Assembly: GCA_007121375.1 (NCBI GenBank)
Contig: SKLX01000009.1
Coordinates: 1-36,703 of the forward strand
Reading direction: 5' to 3'
DNA from: Bacillota bacterium
GTDB taxonomy: Bacteria; Bacillota; Dethiobacteria; SKNC01
DNA length: 36,703 nucleotides
The position numbers were made by a program, and so were the translations under genes. A model generated the notes under the pieces. The model was not told the origin of the DNA. It worked only from the letters and a program-made list of their open reading frames with translations, and did no database searches. Shown piece by piece: positions 16,276 to 24,551 of the stretch; the first letter of the stretch is position 1, and each line of letters opens with the position of its first letter.

Positions 16276-18066
16276 CTAATTATTTTCATTAACTTTCTTG
16301 GGAAGGGTAAAGAAAAAGGTTGTCCCGTAGCCCTCTTTACTCTCTATCCATATCCTGCCACCGTGGGCTGTAATAATTTCCCTGCATATAGCCAGGCCCA
16401 GCCCTGTTCCTCCCATTTCCCGGGAGCGGGTCTTATCTACCCGGTAAAACCGCTCAAATATATTAGCCTGGTCCTCCTGGGGAATTCCCGGCCCCGTATC
16501 CTTGACTTTTATCAAGATCTCGTCTCCCTGGTCTTCTCCTTCTACCTTCAACCATCCCCCTTCGGGGGTATATTTAATGGCGTTATCCATCAAGTTAATC
16601 AAAACCTGCTTGATCTGATCTTCATTAACCAGTAGGGGTGGAAAGTCAGGAATATCCCAGGTTAATTCCAGTTGGTTTCTTTCTGCCCGGGGATACAACC
16701 TGACCAGAGTATCATCAAAGACTTTTTTCAAGTCTGTTTTTTTCAGGTCTTTTCTTCCCTTTAATGATTCCAACCGGGTAAGGTCCAAAATATCCTGGAC
16801 CAAAAGATTTAACCTGTCAATTTCGGCATCGATGTCCTTTAAAAATTCCTCCCCCTCCTCCTTGACCAGGTCATAATCCAGCATATTTTTAACCAAAAGA
16901 TTTACCGAAGAAAGGGGGGTGCGAAGTTCATGGGAGACATCGGCAATAAATTCCCTTTGTTTTTGTTCCAGCTTCCTCATGCTGGTTATATCCTGCAGGA
17001 CTGCCACGGATCCGTATAACTCCCCGTCAGTCCCTAAAATAGGAGAAACAGCTACCTTAAAAACCTGGTCGCCCCAGGCCAGTTCCCCTGTTAGTTCCCT
17101 TTTATCCTTCCATACTTTTATAAAATACCGGTCCAGCTGGTGGTCAATATTTATTTCCCCCAGGCTTTTTCCCATATTTTCTTCTGCATCGAAGTTAAAG
17201 ATCTTTTCCGCCACGGGATTGGCCAGGATCAGCTTGCCATCTGCGTTTACGGCAATTACTCCATCAATCATATTGGTAAGGATGGCCGTTAATTTATTCC
17301 TCTCCTTGGAAACCTCCTCTATGGTATCCTGCAGGCGGCGGGTCATTTCCCGGAGTCGAGCCATCATGGTATTGAACTGGATGGCCAGCTGGCCTATTTC
17401 ATCATTATTAACTACTTTAATATTTTGATCCAGGCTCCCCTCAGCCGTTTCTCTAACTACCTGGGTAAGGGCCTTAATAGGTTGTAAGATTCTTTTAGCA
17501 AAAACTGAACCCAGACTTCCTACCAGGATCATAGCCATCAGGGTAGTATAAATTAAAATGTTTCTTATGTCCTCCAGCATCTTATAGATAGAGCTCAAGG
17601 AGTAAGATAAAAAAACCGCTCCCCGGGGAGTTCCTCCTTCATATACGGGAACGGCAACCTGCATAACCCACTGGCCCGTCTGGGAGCTTCTCTGAATACT
17701 GTAACCTTCCCCCTCTTCAAAGGCCTGGGTGATTTCTTTCCGTTCCAGGAGACTCCCAATCAGCCCTTCTACCCGTACCGAATCACCTACCACCATGTTA
17801 TTATGGTTAACAATAATAACCCGGGCTCCAATCTGTCGGCTAAAGTCCTCGGCCAGGCTGCTTAAAGTAACATAATCCGGGGCCCCAACTAATGAATCAT
17901 GAGAAAAATCGGCTACCAGTCTGCCTGCCTGATTCAGGACATCCTTCTGGTAGCCGAGATGATAGTTTTCTAACAGGTTGAGCAAAAACACGTTCACTAA
18001 AAACATCACCAGGAGGACTATAACCACATAAGTAATAATTAACCTGGATCGAAAGCTGCTGAACAC
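16276..18066 (-). CDS. Sensor histidine kinase, WalK-like (TM-sensor-TM-HAMP-PAS-HisKA-HATPase)
   Basis: The 596-residue protein has a first membrane segment at 9-31, an extracytoplasmic sensor region (about 32-168), a second membrane segment near 170-190, HAMP (about 190-245), PAS (about 260-365), then the dimerization domain with FIADVSHELRTP (phosphoacceptor H379). The ATPase domain has an N box (DNAIKYTPEGG near 494), G1 DTGPGIP (523-529) and G2 GGTGLGLAI (552-560). This order matches WalK/VicK/PhoR kinases. The GTG start overlaps the regulator's TAG stop by one base, implying translational coupling. The usual WalK partners YycH and YycI are absent; a propeller/GerMN lipoprotein gene follows instead. 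The stimulus is unknown, and WalK versus PhoR assignment is open. Confidence 0.93.
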   Translation of the reverse strand: MFSSFRSRLIITYVVIVLLVMFLVNVFLLNLLENYHLGYQKDVLNQAGRLVADFSHDSLVGAPDYVTLSSLAEDFSRQIGARVIIVNHNNMVVGDSVRVEGLIGSLLERKEITQAFEEGEGYSIQRSSQTGQWVMQVAVPVYEGGTPRGAVFLSYSLSSIYKMLEDIRNILIYTTLMAMILVGSLGSVFAKRILQPIKALTQVVRETAEGSLDQNIKVVNNDEIGQLAIQFNTMMARLREMTRRLQDTIEEVSKERNKLTAILTNMIDGVIAVNADGKLILANPVAEKIFNFDAEENMGKSLGEINIDHQLDRYFIKVWKDKRELTGELAWGDQVFKVAVSPILGTDGELYGSVAVLQDITSMRKLEQKQREFIADVSHELRTPLSSVNLLVKNMLDYDLVKEEGEEFLKDIDAEIDRLNLLVQDILDLTRLESLKGRKDLKKTDLKKVFDDTLVRLYPRAERNQLELTWDIPDFPPLLVNEDQIKQVLINLMDNAIKYTPEGGWLKVEGEDQGDEILIKVKDTGPGIPQEDQANIFERFYRVDKTRSREMGGTGLGLAICREIITAHGGRIWIESKEGYGTTFFFTLPKKVNENN

Positions 18067-18755
18067 TAACGACCCTCCCTGAATTTATAGCCTGTCCCCC
18101 ATACCGTTAAAATATACCGGGGGTTGCTGGGGTCCATCTCAATCTTTTCCCGCAGATGCCTGATATGAACATCCACTGTCCTGGCGTCACCGTAGTAATT
18201 ATATCCCCAAATTTGCTCCAGCAGCTGTTCCCGGGAATAAACCCTTCCCGGATTGGAAGCCAGCAGGTTAAGGAGAGCAAATTCTTTAGAAGTCAGGTCA
18301 ATTTCCTGGTCCTTTACCCTCACCCTGTGCTGGTACAGGTCTATTTGTAGATCTTGTATTTTAATCAAGTTTTTTATAGAAGAATTCTGGGAATTGCTTC
18401 GGCGAAGGATAGCCTTAACCCGGGCCAGAAGTTCCCGGGGATTAAAGGGCTTGGTAATATAATCATCTGCCCCCAGTTCTAATCCCAGGATTTTATCAAT
18501 ATCATCCCCTTTGGCCGTAAGCATGATTATAGGGATATCGTAATTTTTGCGAACCCTTCGGCAGACTTCAAAACCATCAAGGCCGGGAAGCATAAGATCA
18601 AGAATTAAAAGGTCCGGGTTTTCAGCTTCCATCTTTTTTAGAGCTTCCTCTCCTTCATATGCAGGTATTACCTGGTAGCCCTCCTTTTCCAGGTTAAAGG
18701 TTAAGGCTTTCACCAGAGTTTTTTCATCGTCAACAAGCAATATTTTTCTTTTCAT
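18066..18755 (-). CDS. OmpR/PhoB-family response regulator, WalR-like
   Basis: The 229-residue protein has an N-terminal receiver with acidic pair D9/D10, phosphoacceptor D53 (LLILDLMLPGLDGF), T80 and K102 (ITKPFNPREL). The C-terminal winged-helix DNA-binding domain ends in RYILTVWGTGYKF, and its recognition region is DARTVDVHIRHLREK, close to WalR and PhoP. It would be phosphorylated by the kinase encoded immediately downstream and control target promoters. The ATG follows the uracil-DNA glycosylase stop codon by nine bases, and its ribosome site GAGGTGAGGG overlaps that stop, so glycosylase, regulator and kinase form one operon. Its target genes cannot be seen here. Confidence 0.95.
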   Translation of the reverse strand: MKRKILLVDDEKTLVKALTFNLEKEGYQVIPAYEGEEALKKMEAENPDLLILDLMLPGLDGFEVCRRVRKNYDIPIIMLTAKGDDIDKILGLELGADDYITKPFNPRELLARVKAILRRSNSQNSSIKNLIKIQDLQIDLYQHRVRVKDQEIDLTSKEFALLNLLASNPGRVYSREQLLEQIWGYNYYGDARTVDVHIRHLREKIEMDPSNPRYILTVWGTGYKFREGR

Positions 18756-18764
18756 TCCCTCACC

Positions 18765-19406
18765 TCAGTTATCCTCTTTTTTATTCCTGCTTAACTCTTT
18801 ATATTCTCTTTTTACCTCCTGAAAATCCTGCCAGACCAGCTTCTTTTTTTTAGGATCTCTCAATAAAGCAGCCGGGTGAAAGGTAGGAATTATTTTTAAC
18901 CCCTCCTTCTCCAACCACCCACCCCTGATACGGGTTATCTGGGCGCTGGGGTCAACTAAAACTTTAGTAGAAAGGGCTCCCAGGCATATAATTATGCGGG
19001 GAGAAATAATTTTAATTTGTCTTTGAAGATGAGGGTAACAGGCCTTTACCTCTTCATGGGTGGGAGTCCTATTATTCGGGGGACGGCATTTTACTATATT
19101 GGTTATATATACTTCTTCCCTTTTAAAGCCTGCTGCTTCCAGGATTCTATCCAGGAGTTGACCTGCCCTTCCCACGAAGGGCCGTCCCAACCGATCCTCG
19201 TCTCCCCCGGGGCCCTCTCCTACCAGCATTATTAGGGACTGGGGATTTCCTTCACCAAAAACTACTTGCTTACAACCTTCCCGAAGCTGGCAACGGCGGC
19301 ATCTTTTTACTTCCTCTTCCATTTCCTTTAAATCTTTATCCCTCTTTGCCAGCCTTTCCTTTTCCTCCTGGGAGTTTAAATAATCAAAAAGGCTTTCCTG
19401 CTTCAA
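18765..19406 (-). CDS. Type 4 uracil-DNA glycosylase with iron-sulfur cluster
   Basis: Counting from an upstream in-frame TTG at 19439 the frame has 224 codons. I prefer the TTG at 19406, preceded by AAGGGG at seven bases (213 residues, starting KQESLFDYLN after Met). The family 4 signature GEGPGGDEDRLGRPFVGRAG is present, with HPAALLR near the C-terminus. Cysteines C47, C50, C118 and C134 (long numbering) have the spacing of the [4Fe-4S] ligands of this family. It removes uracil arising from cytosine deamination, starting base excision repair. It is the first gene of the operon with the two-component system. A TATAAT at 19488-19483 lies upstream without a good -35. Confidence 0.93.
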   Translation of the reverse strand: MKQESLFDYLNSQEEKERLAKRDKDLKEMEEEVKRCRRCQLREGCKQVVFGEGNPQSLIMLVGEGPGGDEDRLGRPFVGRAGQLLDRILEAAGFKREEVYITNIVKCRPPNNRTPTHEEVKACYPHLQRQIKIISPRIIICLGALSTKVLVDPSAQITRIRGGWLEKEGLKIIPTFHPAALLRDPKKKKLVWQDFQEVKREYKELSRNKKEDN

Positions 19407-19518
19407 AACCCCACCCCTTTCCGTAATTCCCTGGCACAACCCTATTCATGAATTTTTTTTGCCTTACTTTTTATACACTTTTATTATAATATTTTAACAT
19501 ATTAGAGAAGTTTTTGGC

Positions 19519-19553
19519 ATAAAAAAATAAATAGACTCCCTGAAGGAGTCCTT
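19519..19553 (-). terminator. Terminator of pdxS-pdxT
   Basis: On the minus strand GGACTCC - TTCA - GGGAGTC is followed by TATTTATTTTTTT, about 30 bases downstream of the pdxT stop codon. Confidence 0.9.
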
Positions 19554-19584
19554 TTATTTAACCTTAACCAGTGTATCTTTGTTT

Positions 19585-20172
19585 TTAACATACCTTTGGG
19601 GACGATTCTTCTCCAACCATTTTTAAGAAAAACTTATGAAACCGCAGGTCTTCCGTAAGCTCCGGGTGAAAGGAGGTTGCCAAAAGATTTCTCTCCCTTA
19701 CCCCTACCACCTTCCCCTGGAAAGATGAAAGGATTTCTACTTCCGGTCCAGTCCTTGTCACGTAGGGCGCCCGGATAAAAACTCCCGTAAAGGGTTCTTC
19801 TCCCAGCCCATGTATGAATAGCTCTCCTTCAAAACTTTCCTTCTGGCGACCGAAGGCATTTCTTCTAACCCGAATATCCATAAGTCCCAGGTGAGGGCTT
19901 TCCCCCTCTATTTCCCGGGCTATCAGGACCAGGCCAGCGCAAGTCCCCCAGATAGGCTTATCCTTTTTATGAAATTCAATTATTTCCCTGTCCAGCTGAA
20001 ACTCCCTTATAAGCCTCCCTATGGTAGTGCTTTCTCCTCCAGGAATTATAAGGCCTTCTATCCCGGCCAGATCTCCCTTTTTCTTTACGGGAACCCCTTC
20101 TGCCCCACATTTTTCTAAAATGTCTATATGCTCCGATACGGCTCCCTGGATATTCAAGACTCCTACTTTCAC
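19585..20172 (-). CDS. pdxT: PLP synthase glutaminase subunit PdxT
   Basis: The 195-residue class I glutamine amidotransferase has the catalytic triad visible: C78 in WGTCAGL, with H169 and E171 in SFHPEL. PGGEST near 44-49 forms the oxyanion/substrate loop. It hydrolyses glutamine and passes ammonia to PdxS in the 12+12 PLP synthase complex. The GTG start has AAGGAGG seven bases upstream and lies 17 bases after the pdxS stop codon. A terminator follows. Its product pathway feeds PLP enzymes such as the IlvE encoded in this window. Confidence 0.98.
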   Translation of the reverse strand: MKVGVLNIQGAVSEHIDILEKCGAEGVPVKKKGDLAGIEGLIIPGGESTTIGRLIREFQLDREIIEFHKKDKPIWGTCAGLVLIAREIEGESPHLGLMDIRVRRNAFGRQKESFEGELFIHGLGEEPFTGVFIRAPYVTRTGPEVEILSSFQGKVVGVRERNLLATSFHPELTEDLRFHKFFLKMVGEESSPKVC

Positions 20173-20189
20173 CTTTCTTCCTCCTTACC

Positions 20190-21074
20190 TTACCATCCTC
20201 TAACCTGCATCCTTTCCTTTTCATCAAGGGTGGCAATATCTATTCCGGTCATAGCGTCTCCCAGCCCCCGGGAAACCCGGGAGAGTACCTGGGGATCATC
20301 ATAATTCAAGGTAGCCTCCACAATGGCCCTGGCCCTTTTTTCCGGGTCCCGGGACTTAAAGATTCCCGAACCCACAAAGACTCCATCAGAACCCAGCTGC
20401 ATCATGAGGGCAGCATCAGCAGGAGTTGCAATACCTCCAGCGGCAAAGTTTACCACCGGCAATCGCCCCAGCTTTTTTACTTCTTTTATAAGCTCCAGGG
20501 AAGCACCCAGGCTTTTAGCTTCCGCCGTCAGTTCCTCCTCCCGCATATTAGAAACCTTCCTTATTTGGGCCATTATTAGCCTCATATGACTTACGGCCTC
20601 TACCACATTTCCCGTTCCCGGTTCACCCTTGGTGCGGACCATGGCCGCTCCTTCGCCGATGCGCCTTAAAGCTTCCCCCAGGTCCCGGGCACCACAAACA
20701 AAGGGCACCGTAAACCTATCCTTGTCAATATGATAAAGCTCGTCGGCAGGGGTTAAGACTTCACTTTCATCTATATAGTCAACCCCCAGGGATTCCAGTA
20801 TTTGGGCTTCAACAAAATGGCCTATCCTTACCTTGGCCATTACCGGTATAGTTACCTCTTCCATAATTTTCTCTATAATTTCAGGGTCAGCCATCCTGGC
20901 CACTCCCCCTACTGCCCGTATGTCAGCAGGTACCCTCTCCAGGGCCATCACCGCCACGGCTCCTGCCTCCTGGGCAATTTTTGCCTGTTCGGGAGTAGTT
21001 ACATCCATAATCACTCCGCCCTTTTGCATTTCCGCCAGACCCTTTTTTACTCTGAAAGTCCCTCGTTCCACCAT
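20190..21074 (-). CDS. pdxS: PLP synthase lyase subunit PdxS
   Basis: From the ATG at 21074 (AAGGG five bases upstream) the protein has 294 residues, the same length as Bacillus PdxS, and the Schiff-base lysine falls at K81 (VMAKVRIGHF), which supports this start over the in-frame ATG at 21101. Hallmark segments are KGGVIMDVTTPEQA, IDESEVLTPADE, TKGEPGTGNVVEAV and NFAAGGIATPADAA. It condenses ribose 5-phosphate, glyceraldehyde 3-phosphate and ammonia from PdxT into pyridoxal 5'-phosphate. A good promoter lies upstream, and pdxT follows after 17 bases. Confidence 0.98.
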   Translation of the reverse strand: MVERGTFRVKKGLAEMQKGGVIMDVTTPEQAKIAQEAGAVAVMALERVPADIRAVGGVARMADPEIIEKIMEEVTIPVMAKVRIGHFVEAQILESLGVDYIDESEVLTPADELYHIDKDRFTVPFVCGARDLGEALRRIGEGAAMVRTKGEPGTGNVVEAVSHMRLIMAQIRKVSNMREEELTAEAKSLGASLELIKEVKKLGRLPVVNFAAGGIATPADAALMMQLGSDGVFVGSGIFKSRDPEKRARAIVEATLNYDDPQVLSRVSRGLGDAMTGIDIATLDEKERMQVRGW

Positions 21075-21134
21075 TTTATCCCTTCTTTCCTCCTGCTCCA
21101 TAGTGTTAAAGTTTCCTTAATTATTACCATATAA

Positions 21135-21163
21135 TTTTACTATAAAGGAGGTGAAATAACAAG
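21135..21163 (-). promoter_or_regulatory. Promoter of pdxS-pdxT
   Basis: TTGTTA at 21163-21158, 17-bp spacer, TAAAAT at 21140-21135 on the minus strand, in the gap between ddl and pdxS. Confidence 0.65.
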
Positions 21164-21193
21164 GAGCTAAGTTTTAAAACCATGGAATTGGCA

Positions 21194-22309
21194 TTAAAAC
21201 TCCACCGTTGTTTTAAGCTGCTCCTTCTCCCTGAACCTCTCCAGAGCCAGGTTAATTAACCGGTCCAGAAGTTCCCCATAACTAACCCCGGAGGCCTCCC
21301 AGAGTTTGGGGTACATGCTCACCTGGGTAAACCCGGGTATGGTGTTGATCTCGTTAATAATTATCCTGTTAGTTTCCTCTTCCACAAAGAAATCTACCCG
21401 CCCCATACCTGACCCGTCCAGGGCCTTAAAGGACTCAACTGCCATTTCCTGGACCCGGGAGGCTGAAGAAGAGTCCATTTCCGCAGGTATATATAAAAGA
21501 GAACGGTCGTCAAGATACTTGGCCCGGTAATCATAAAACTCATTACAGGGGACTACCTCCCCGGGGAGGGAAGCCAGGGGCTCATCATTTCCCAGGACGC
21601 TTACTTCTATTTCCCGTCCACGAATAAATTCCTCTATAACAATCTTGCGGTCATACTGGATCGCCTCCTCAATGCCTCTCAGGAGTTCCTCCCTGCTTTT
21701 AGCCTTGGAAATTCCCACGCTAGAACCCAGGTTACAGGGCTTAACAAAGCAAGGATAACCCAGTTTTCTTTCCACCTTATCCAGGTAGTATTCCCGGTCC
21801 TTTTCCCATTCTTTCCTTAGAAAATATAAATATTTACCCACGGGAAGGCCCCTTTGTTGAAAAACCATCTTCATTATCGCCTTATCCATGCCGGCACTGG
21901 CTGCCAGCACTCCAGGGCCCACATAGGGAATACCTGCCAGCTCCAAAAGCCCCTGGACGGTACCGTCTTCCCCGTAGGGACCGTGGAGAACAGGAAAAAC
22001 CACCTCTAACTTCTCCACCTCCTTTGAAGGAGAAGGGCTTTCCCCCCCCTCCCGGGGAAGCTTTACAAACCCTCCCACCTCCGGGTCGGGAATAATTGCA
22101 ATGGGATCATTGCCTTCCAGGGAACCACCCTGGGCAAGGTCCTGGATAACATTTTCCCCTGTAAACCAGGCCCCTTTCCGGGTAATTCCTATGGGTATAA
22201 TTTCATACTTTTCTTTATCCAGGGCATCTGTAATAGAAGCCGCTGACTTAAGGGAAACCTCATGTTCTCCTGAACGTCCACCGCAGAGGACTCCTACCTT
22301 TAATTTCAC
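21194..22309 (-). CDS. ddl: D-alanine--D-alanine ligase
   Basis: From the GTG at 22309, with GGAGG eight bases upstream, the protein has 371 residues and begins KLKVGVLCGGRSGEHEVSL, the standard Ddl N-terminus. The open frame extends 23 codons further upstream, but that segment is unlike the family and overlaps no ribosome site. ATP-grasp features include HGPYGEDGTVQGLLEL, GYPCFVKPCNLGSSVGISKA, EEFIRGREIEVSVLG and IIINEINTIPGFT with the Mg-binding Glu and Asn. It makes the D-Ala-D-Ala dipeptide for peptidoglycan. The central loop has YDYRAKYLDD, typical of D-Ala rather than D-Lac ligases. It lies between the fusA-like terminator and the pdxS promoter. Confidence 0.95.
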   Translation of the reverse strand: MKLKVGVLCGGRSGEHEVSLKSAASITDALDKEKYEIIPIGITRKGAWFTGENVIQDLAQGGSLEGNDPIAIIPDPEVGGFVKLPREGGESPSPSKEVEKLEVVFPVLHGPYGEDGTVQGLLELAGIPYVGPGVLAASAGMDKAIMKMVFQQRGLPVGKYLYFLRKEWEKDREYYLDKVERKLGYPCFVKPCNLGSSVGISKAKSREELLRGIEEAIQYDRKIVIEEFIRGREIEVSVLGNDEPLASLPGEVVPCNEFYDYRAKYLDDRSLLYIPAEMDSSSASRVQEMAVESFKALDGSGMGRVDFFVEEETNRIIINEINTIPGFTQVSMYPKLWEASGVSYGELLDRLINLALERFREKEQLKTTVEF

Positions 22310-22376
22310 CTTACCCACCTCCAATACTTTATACCATTTATATTTATGCCAAAACATTATCTTTAAAACCCTTATC

Positions 22377-22416
22377 AAAAAACGCGAACCTGGGAAACAT
22401 CCCGTTCGCGTTTTTT
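22377..22416 (-). terminator. Strong terminator after the EF-G-like gene (end of the ilv-leu unit)
   Basis: AAAAACGCGAAC and GTTCGCGTTTTTT form a long stem around a short loop that itself contains GGG/CCC. The signal is symmetrical, so it could also act on the plus strand, where no gene is present. Confidence 0.92.
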
Positions 22417-22421
22417 ATACC

Positions 22422-24506
22422 TTACTCCTCTTCCCCTTCTTTAGATGCTTCAATAATTTTTTTGGCAATATGGTCGGGGACCTCTTCGTAGCGATTAAAC
22501 TCCATGGTAAAAAAGCCCCTTCCCTGGGTCATGGACCTCAAGTCAATGGCATAACGGAACATTTCCTCCAGGGGTACCTGGGCTTTAATTATCTGTTTTC
22601 CATCCAGGGGTTCTGTACCTATTATCCTGCCCCTCTTGGAATTAATATCTCCCATGATGTCCCCCATATATTCTTCAGGTACCGTAATATCCACATCCAT
22701 AATGGGTTCTAAAAGGACGGGCTTGGCCTTTTCCATCCCCTTTTTAAAGGCCATAGAAGCAGCAATCTTGAAAGCCATCTCCGAGGAATCCACTGTATGA
22801 TAAGAACCATCATAAAGGACAGCCTTAATCTCAGTAACAGGGTTTTTAGCCAGAATCCCTTCCTCCATGGCTTCCCTAATACCCTTTTCTACAGCAGGAA
22901 TATACTGCTTGGGCACTGCACCTCCAAAAATCTTATCTTCAAATTCAAACTCTTCTCCCGAGTCCAGGGGAGCAATTTCCAGCCAAACATGGCCAAACTG
23001 CCCTCTGCCTCCCGATTGTTTCTTGTGCTTTCCTTCTATTTTAACCGTCTCCTTAATAGCTTCCCGGTAGGGAACCTTGGGTGAATCCAGTTCTACCTCC
23101 ACCCCAAACTTCTTGGCCAAGCGGCTGCATACAATATCCAGGTGCAGTTCTCCCATTCCCCATAAAAGGTTCTGCTTGGTTTCGATATTTTTTTCTACTT
23201 TAAGGGTGGGGTCTTCATCCAGGAAACGGGTTAATCCAGCAAAGACCTTCTCCTCTTCTCCCTTGGTCTTTGGTTTTACTGCATAAGAAATTACCGGGGA
23301 GGGGAAGGTAATGGGCTCCAGCACCAGGGGACTGGCCTTATCACAGAGGGTATCTCCCGTAGTAGTTTCCGCCAGCTTGGCCACCGCGGCAATATCTCCC
23401 GCCACCGCCTCTTCTAAGGATATCTGGGTTTTCCCCCTCATGATGAATACCTGGGCCAACCTTTCATTTTTTCCTTTGTTAGCATTATAAACCTGAGAAT
23501 CCGATTGAATTTTGCCGGAAAAGACCTTGAAGAAGTTAATTCTTCCCACATAGGGGTCAGCCAGTGTTTTAAAAACCAGGGCAGAGGTGGGTTCCTCCAC
23601 GCTTATCTGACGGGTGGTCTCTTCCTCTTCACAGCCAGGAACCCTCCCCTTAACTTCTCCCACATCAGCAGGAGAGGGTAAACAATAGTTAATCAAGTCC
23701 ATGAGGGGCTGGCTGCCAATGTTGCGGGTAAAAGCTCCACACAGGACCGGAACCACTGCCCCTTCCCGGGTCCCAGTTTTCAGGCTGTCCTTAATCTCTT
23801 CGTCGGTAAGGGGTTCCCCCTCCAGGTACTTCATTAAAAGCTCATCGTCCGTCTCCGCCAGGGACTCCATCATCATTTCCCGATAGGTTTCCACCTGGTC
23901 GGAAAGTTCCCCGGGGATTTCTTCTTCCTTTACCTCCCTGCCATCTTCGCTGAAGGTAAGGGCTTTCATCTCCACCAGGTTAACCATACCCTTAAAAGAG
24001 CTTTCCTGGCCGATAGGAATTTGTACCGGAATAACCTTCGTGCCAAAATTTTGCCGGAGCTGCTCCAGGGCTTCACTGAAATTGGCGTTTTCCCGGTCCA
24101 CCTTGTTAATAACCACCATCCGGGGCATTTCGTAATCATCAGCATATTCCCACACCTTTTCTGTGCCCACTTCCACCCCTGAAGCGGCACAAACTACTAC
24201 TATAGAAGCATCGGCTACCCGCAGGGCCGCATGGACTTCTCCTACAAAGTCAAAATAGCCCGGAGTATCCAGAATATTAATCTTCATATTATTCCATTCG
24301 CAGGGCGCCAGGCTGGTATTGATGCTCATCTGTCTTTTGGTTTCCTCCGGGTCAAAATCACTGACGGTGGTACCGTTTTCCACCTTTCCCAGGCGGTTGG
24401 TAACCCCCGAGGTAAATAAAAGGGCCTCCGTCAGAGATGTTTTGCCAGCCCCTCCGTGAGAAATAAGGGCCGTGTTTCTAATGCTGCTGGTTTCGTATGT
24501 TTTCAT
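22422..24506 (-). CDS. Elongation factor G-like GTPase (EF-G2 subfamily)
   Basis: At 694 residues it has all EF-G domains: the G domain (P-loop HGGAGKTS 17-24, DTPG 80-83, NKVD), domain II, and domains III-V with SGGRGQFGHVWLE, a conserved segment of domain IV. It is not a canonical str-operon EF-G. The P-loop reads SHGGAGKT rather than AHIDAGKT, switch I reads KRQMSINTS rather than ERGITI, and switch II reads DTPGYFDF, so Y84 replaces the catalytic His. These features fit the EF-G2 paralogue group, whose role is less defined than EF-G. It lies 45 bases after leuD with no terminator between and a strong terminator after it, so it is likely the last gene of the T-box-controlled operon. Confidence 0.9.
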   Translation of the reverse strand: MKTYETSSIRNTALISHGGAGKTSLTEALLFTSGVTNRLGKVENGTTVSDFDPEETKRQMSINTSLAPCEWNNMKINILDTPGYFDFVGEVHAALRVADASIVVVCAASGVEVGTEKVWEYADDYEMPRMVVINKVDRENANFSEALEQLRQNFGTKVIPVQIPIGQESSFKGMVNLVEMKALTFSEDGREVKEEEIPGELSDQVETYREMMMESLAETDDELLMKYLEGEPLTDEEIKDSLKTGTREGAVVPVLCGAFTRNIGSQPLMDLINYCLPSPADVGEVKGRVPGCEEEETTRQISVEEPTSALVFKTLADPYVGRINFFKVFSGKIQSDSQVYNANKGKNERLAQVFIMRGKTQISLEEAVAGDIAAVAKLAETTTGDTLCDKASPLVLEPITFPSPVISYAVKPKTKGEEEKVFAGLTRFLDEDPTLKVEKNIETKQNLLWGMGELHLDIVCSRLAKKFGVEVELDSPKVPYREAIKETVKIEGKHKKQSGGRGQFGHVWLEIAPLDSGEEFEFEDKIFGGAVPKQYIPAVEKGIREAMEEGILAKNPVTEIKAVLYDGSYHTVDSSEMAFKIAASMAFKKGMEKAKPVLLEPIMDVDITVPEEYMGDIMGDINSKRGRIIGTEPLDGKQIIKAQVPLEEMFRYAIDLRSMTQGRGFFTMEFNRYEEVPDHIAKKIIEASKEGEEE

Positions 24507-24551
24507 CTAATTCCTCCTTACTAATCAGTAATATTTAAAAGAAGAAAGCTT

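Noticed and set aside
21147..21260. Plus-strand AGGAGGTGAAAT followed by an ATG at 21181
   Set aside because: The resulting 25-codon frame has no recognisable content and mostly overlaps the end of ddl in antisense; the AGGAGG-like string falls in the spacer of the pdxS promoter on the other strand.
22101..22712. 203-codon plus-strand open frame
   Set aside because: It crosses ddl, a terminator and the EF-G-like gene in antisense; no coding signs.
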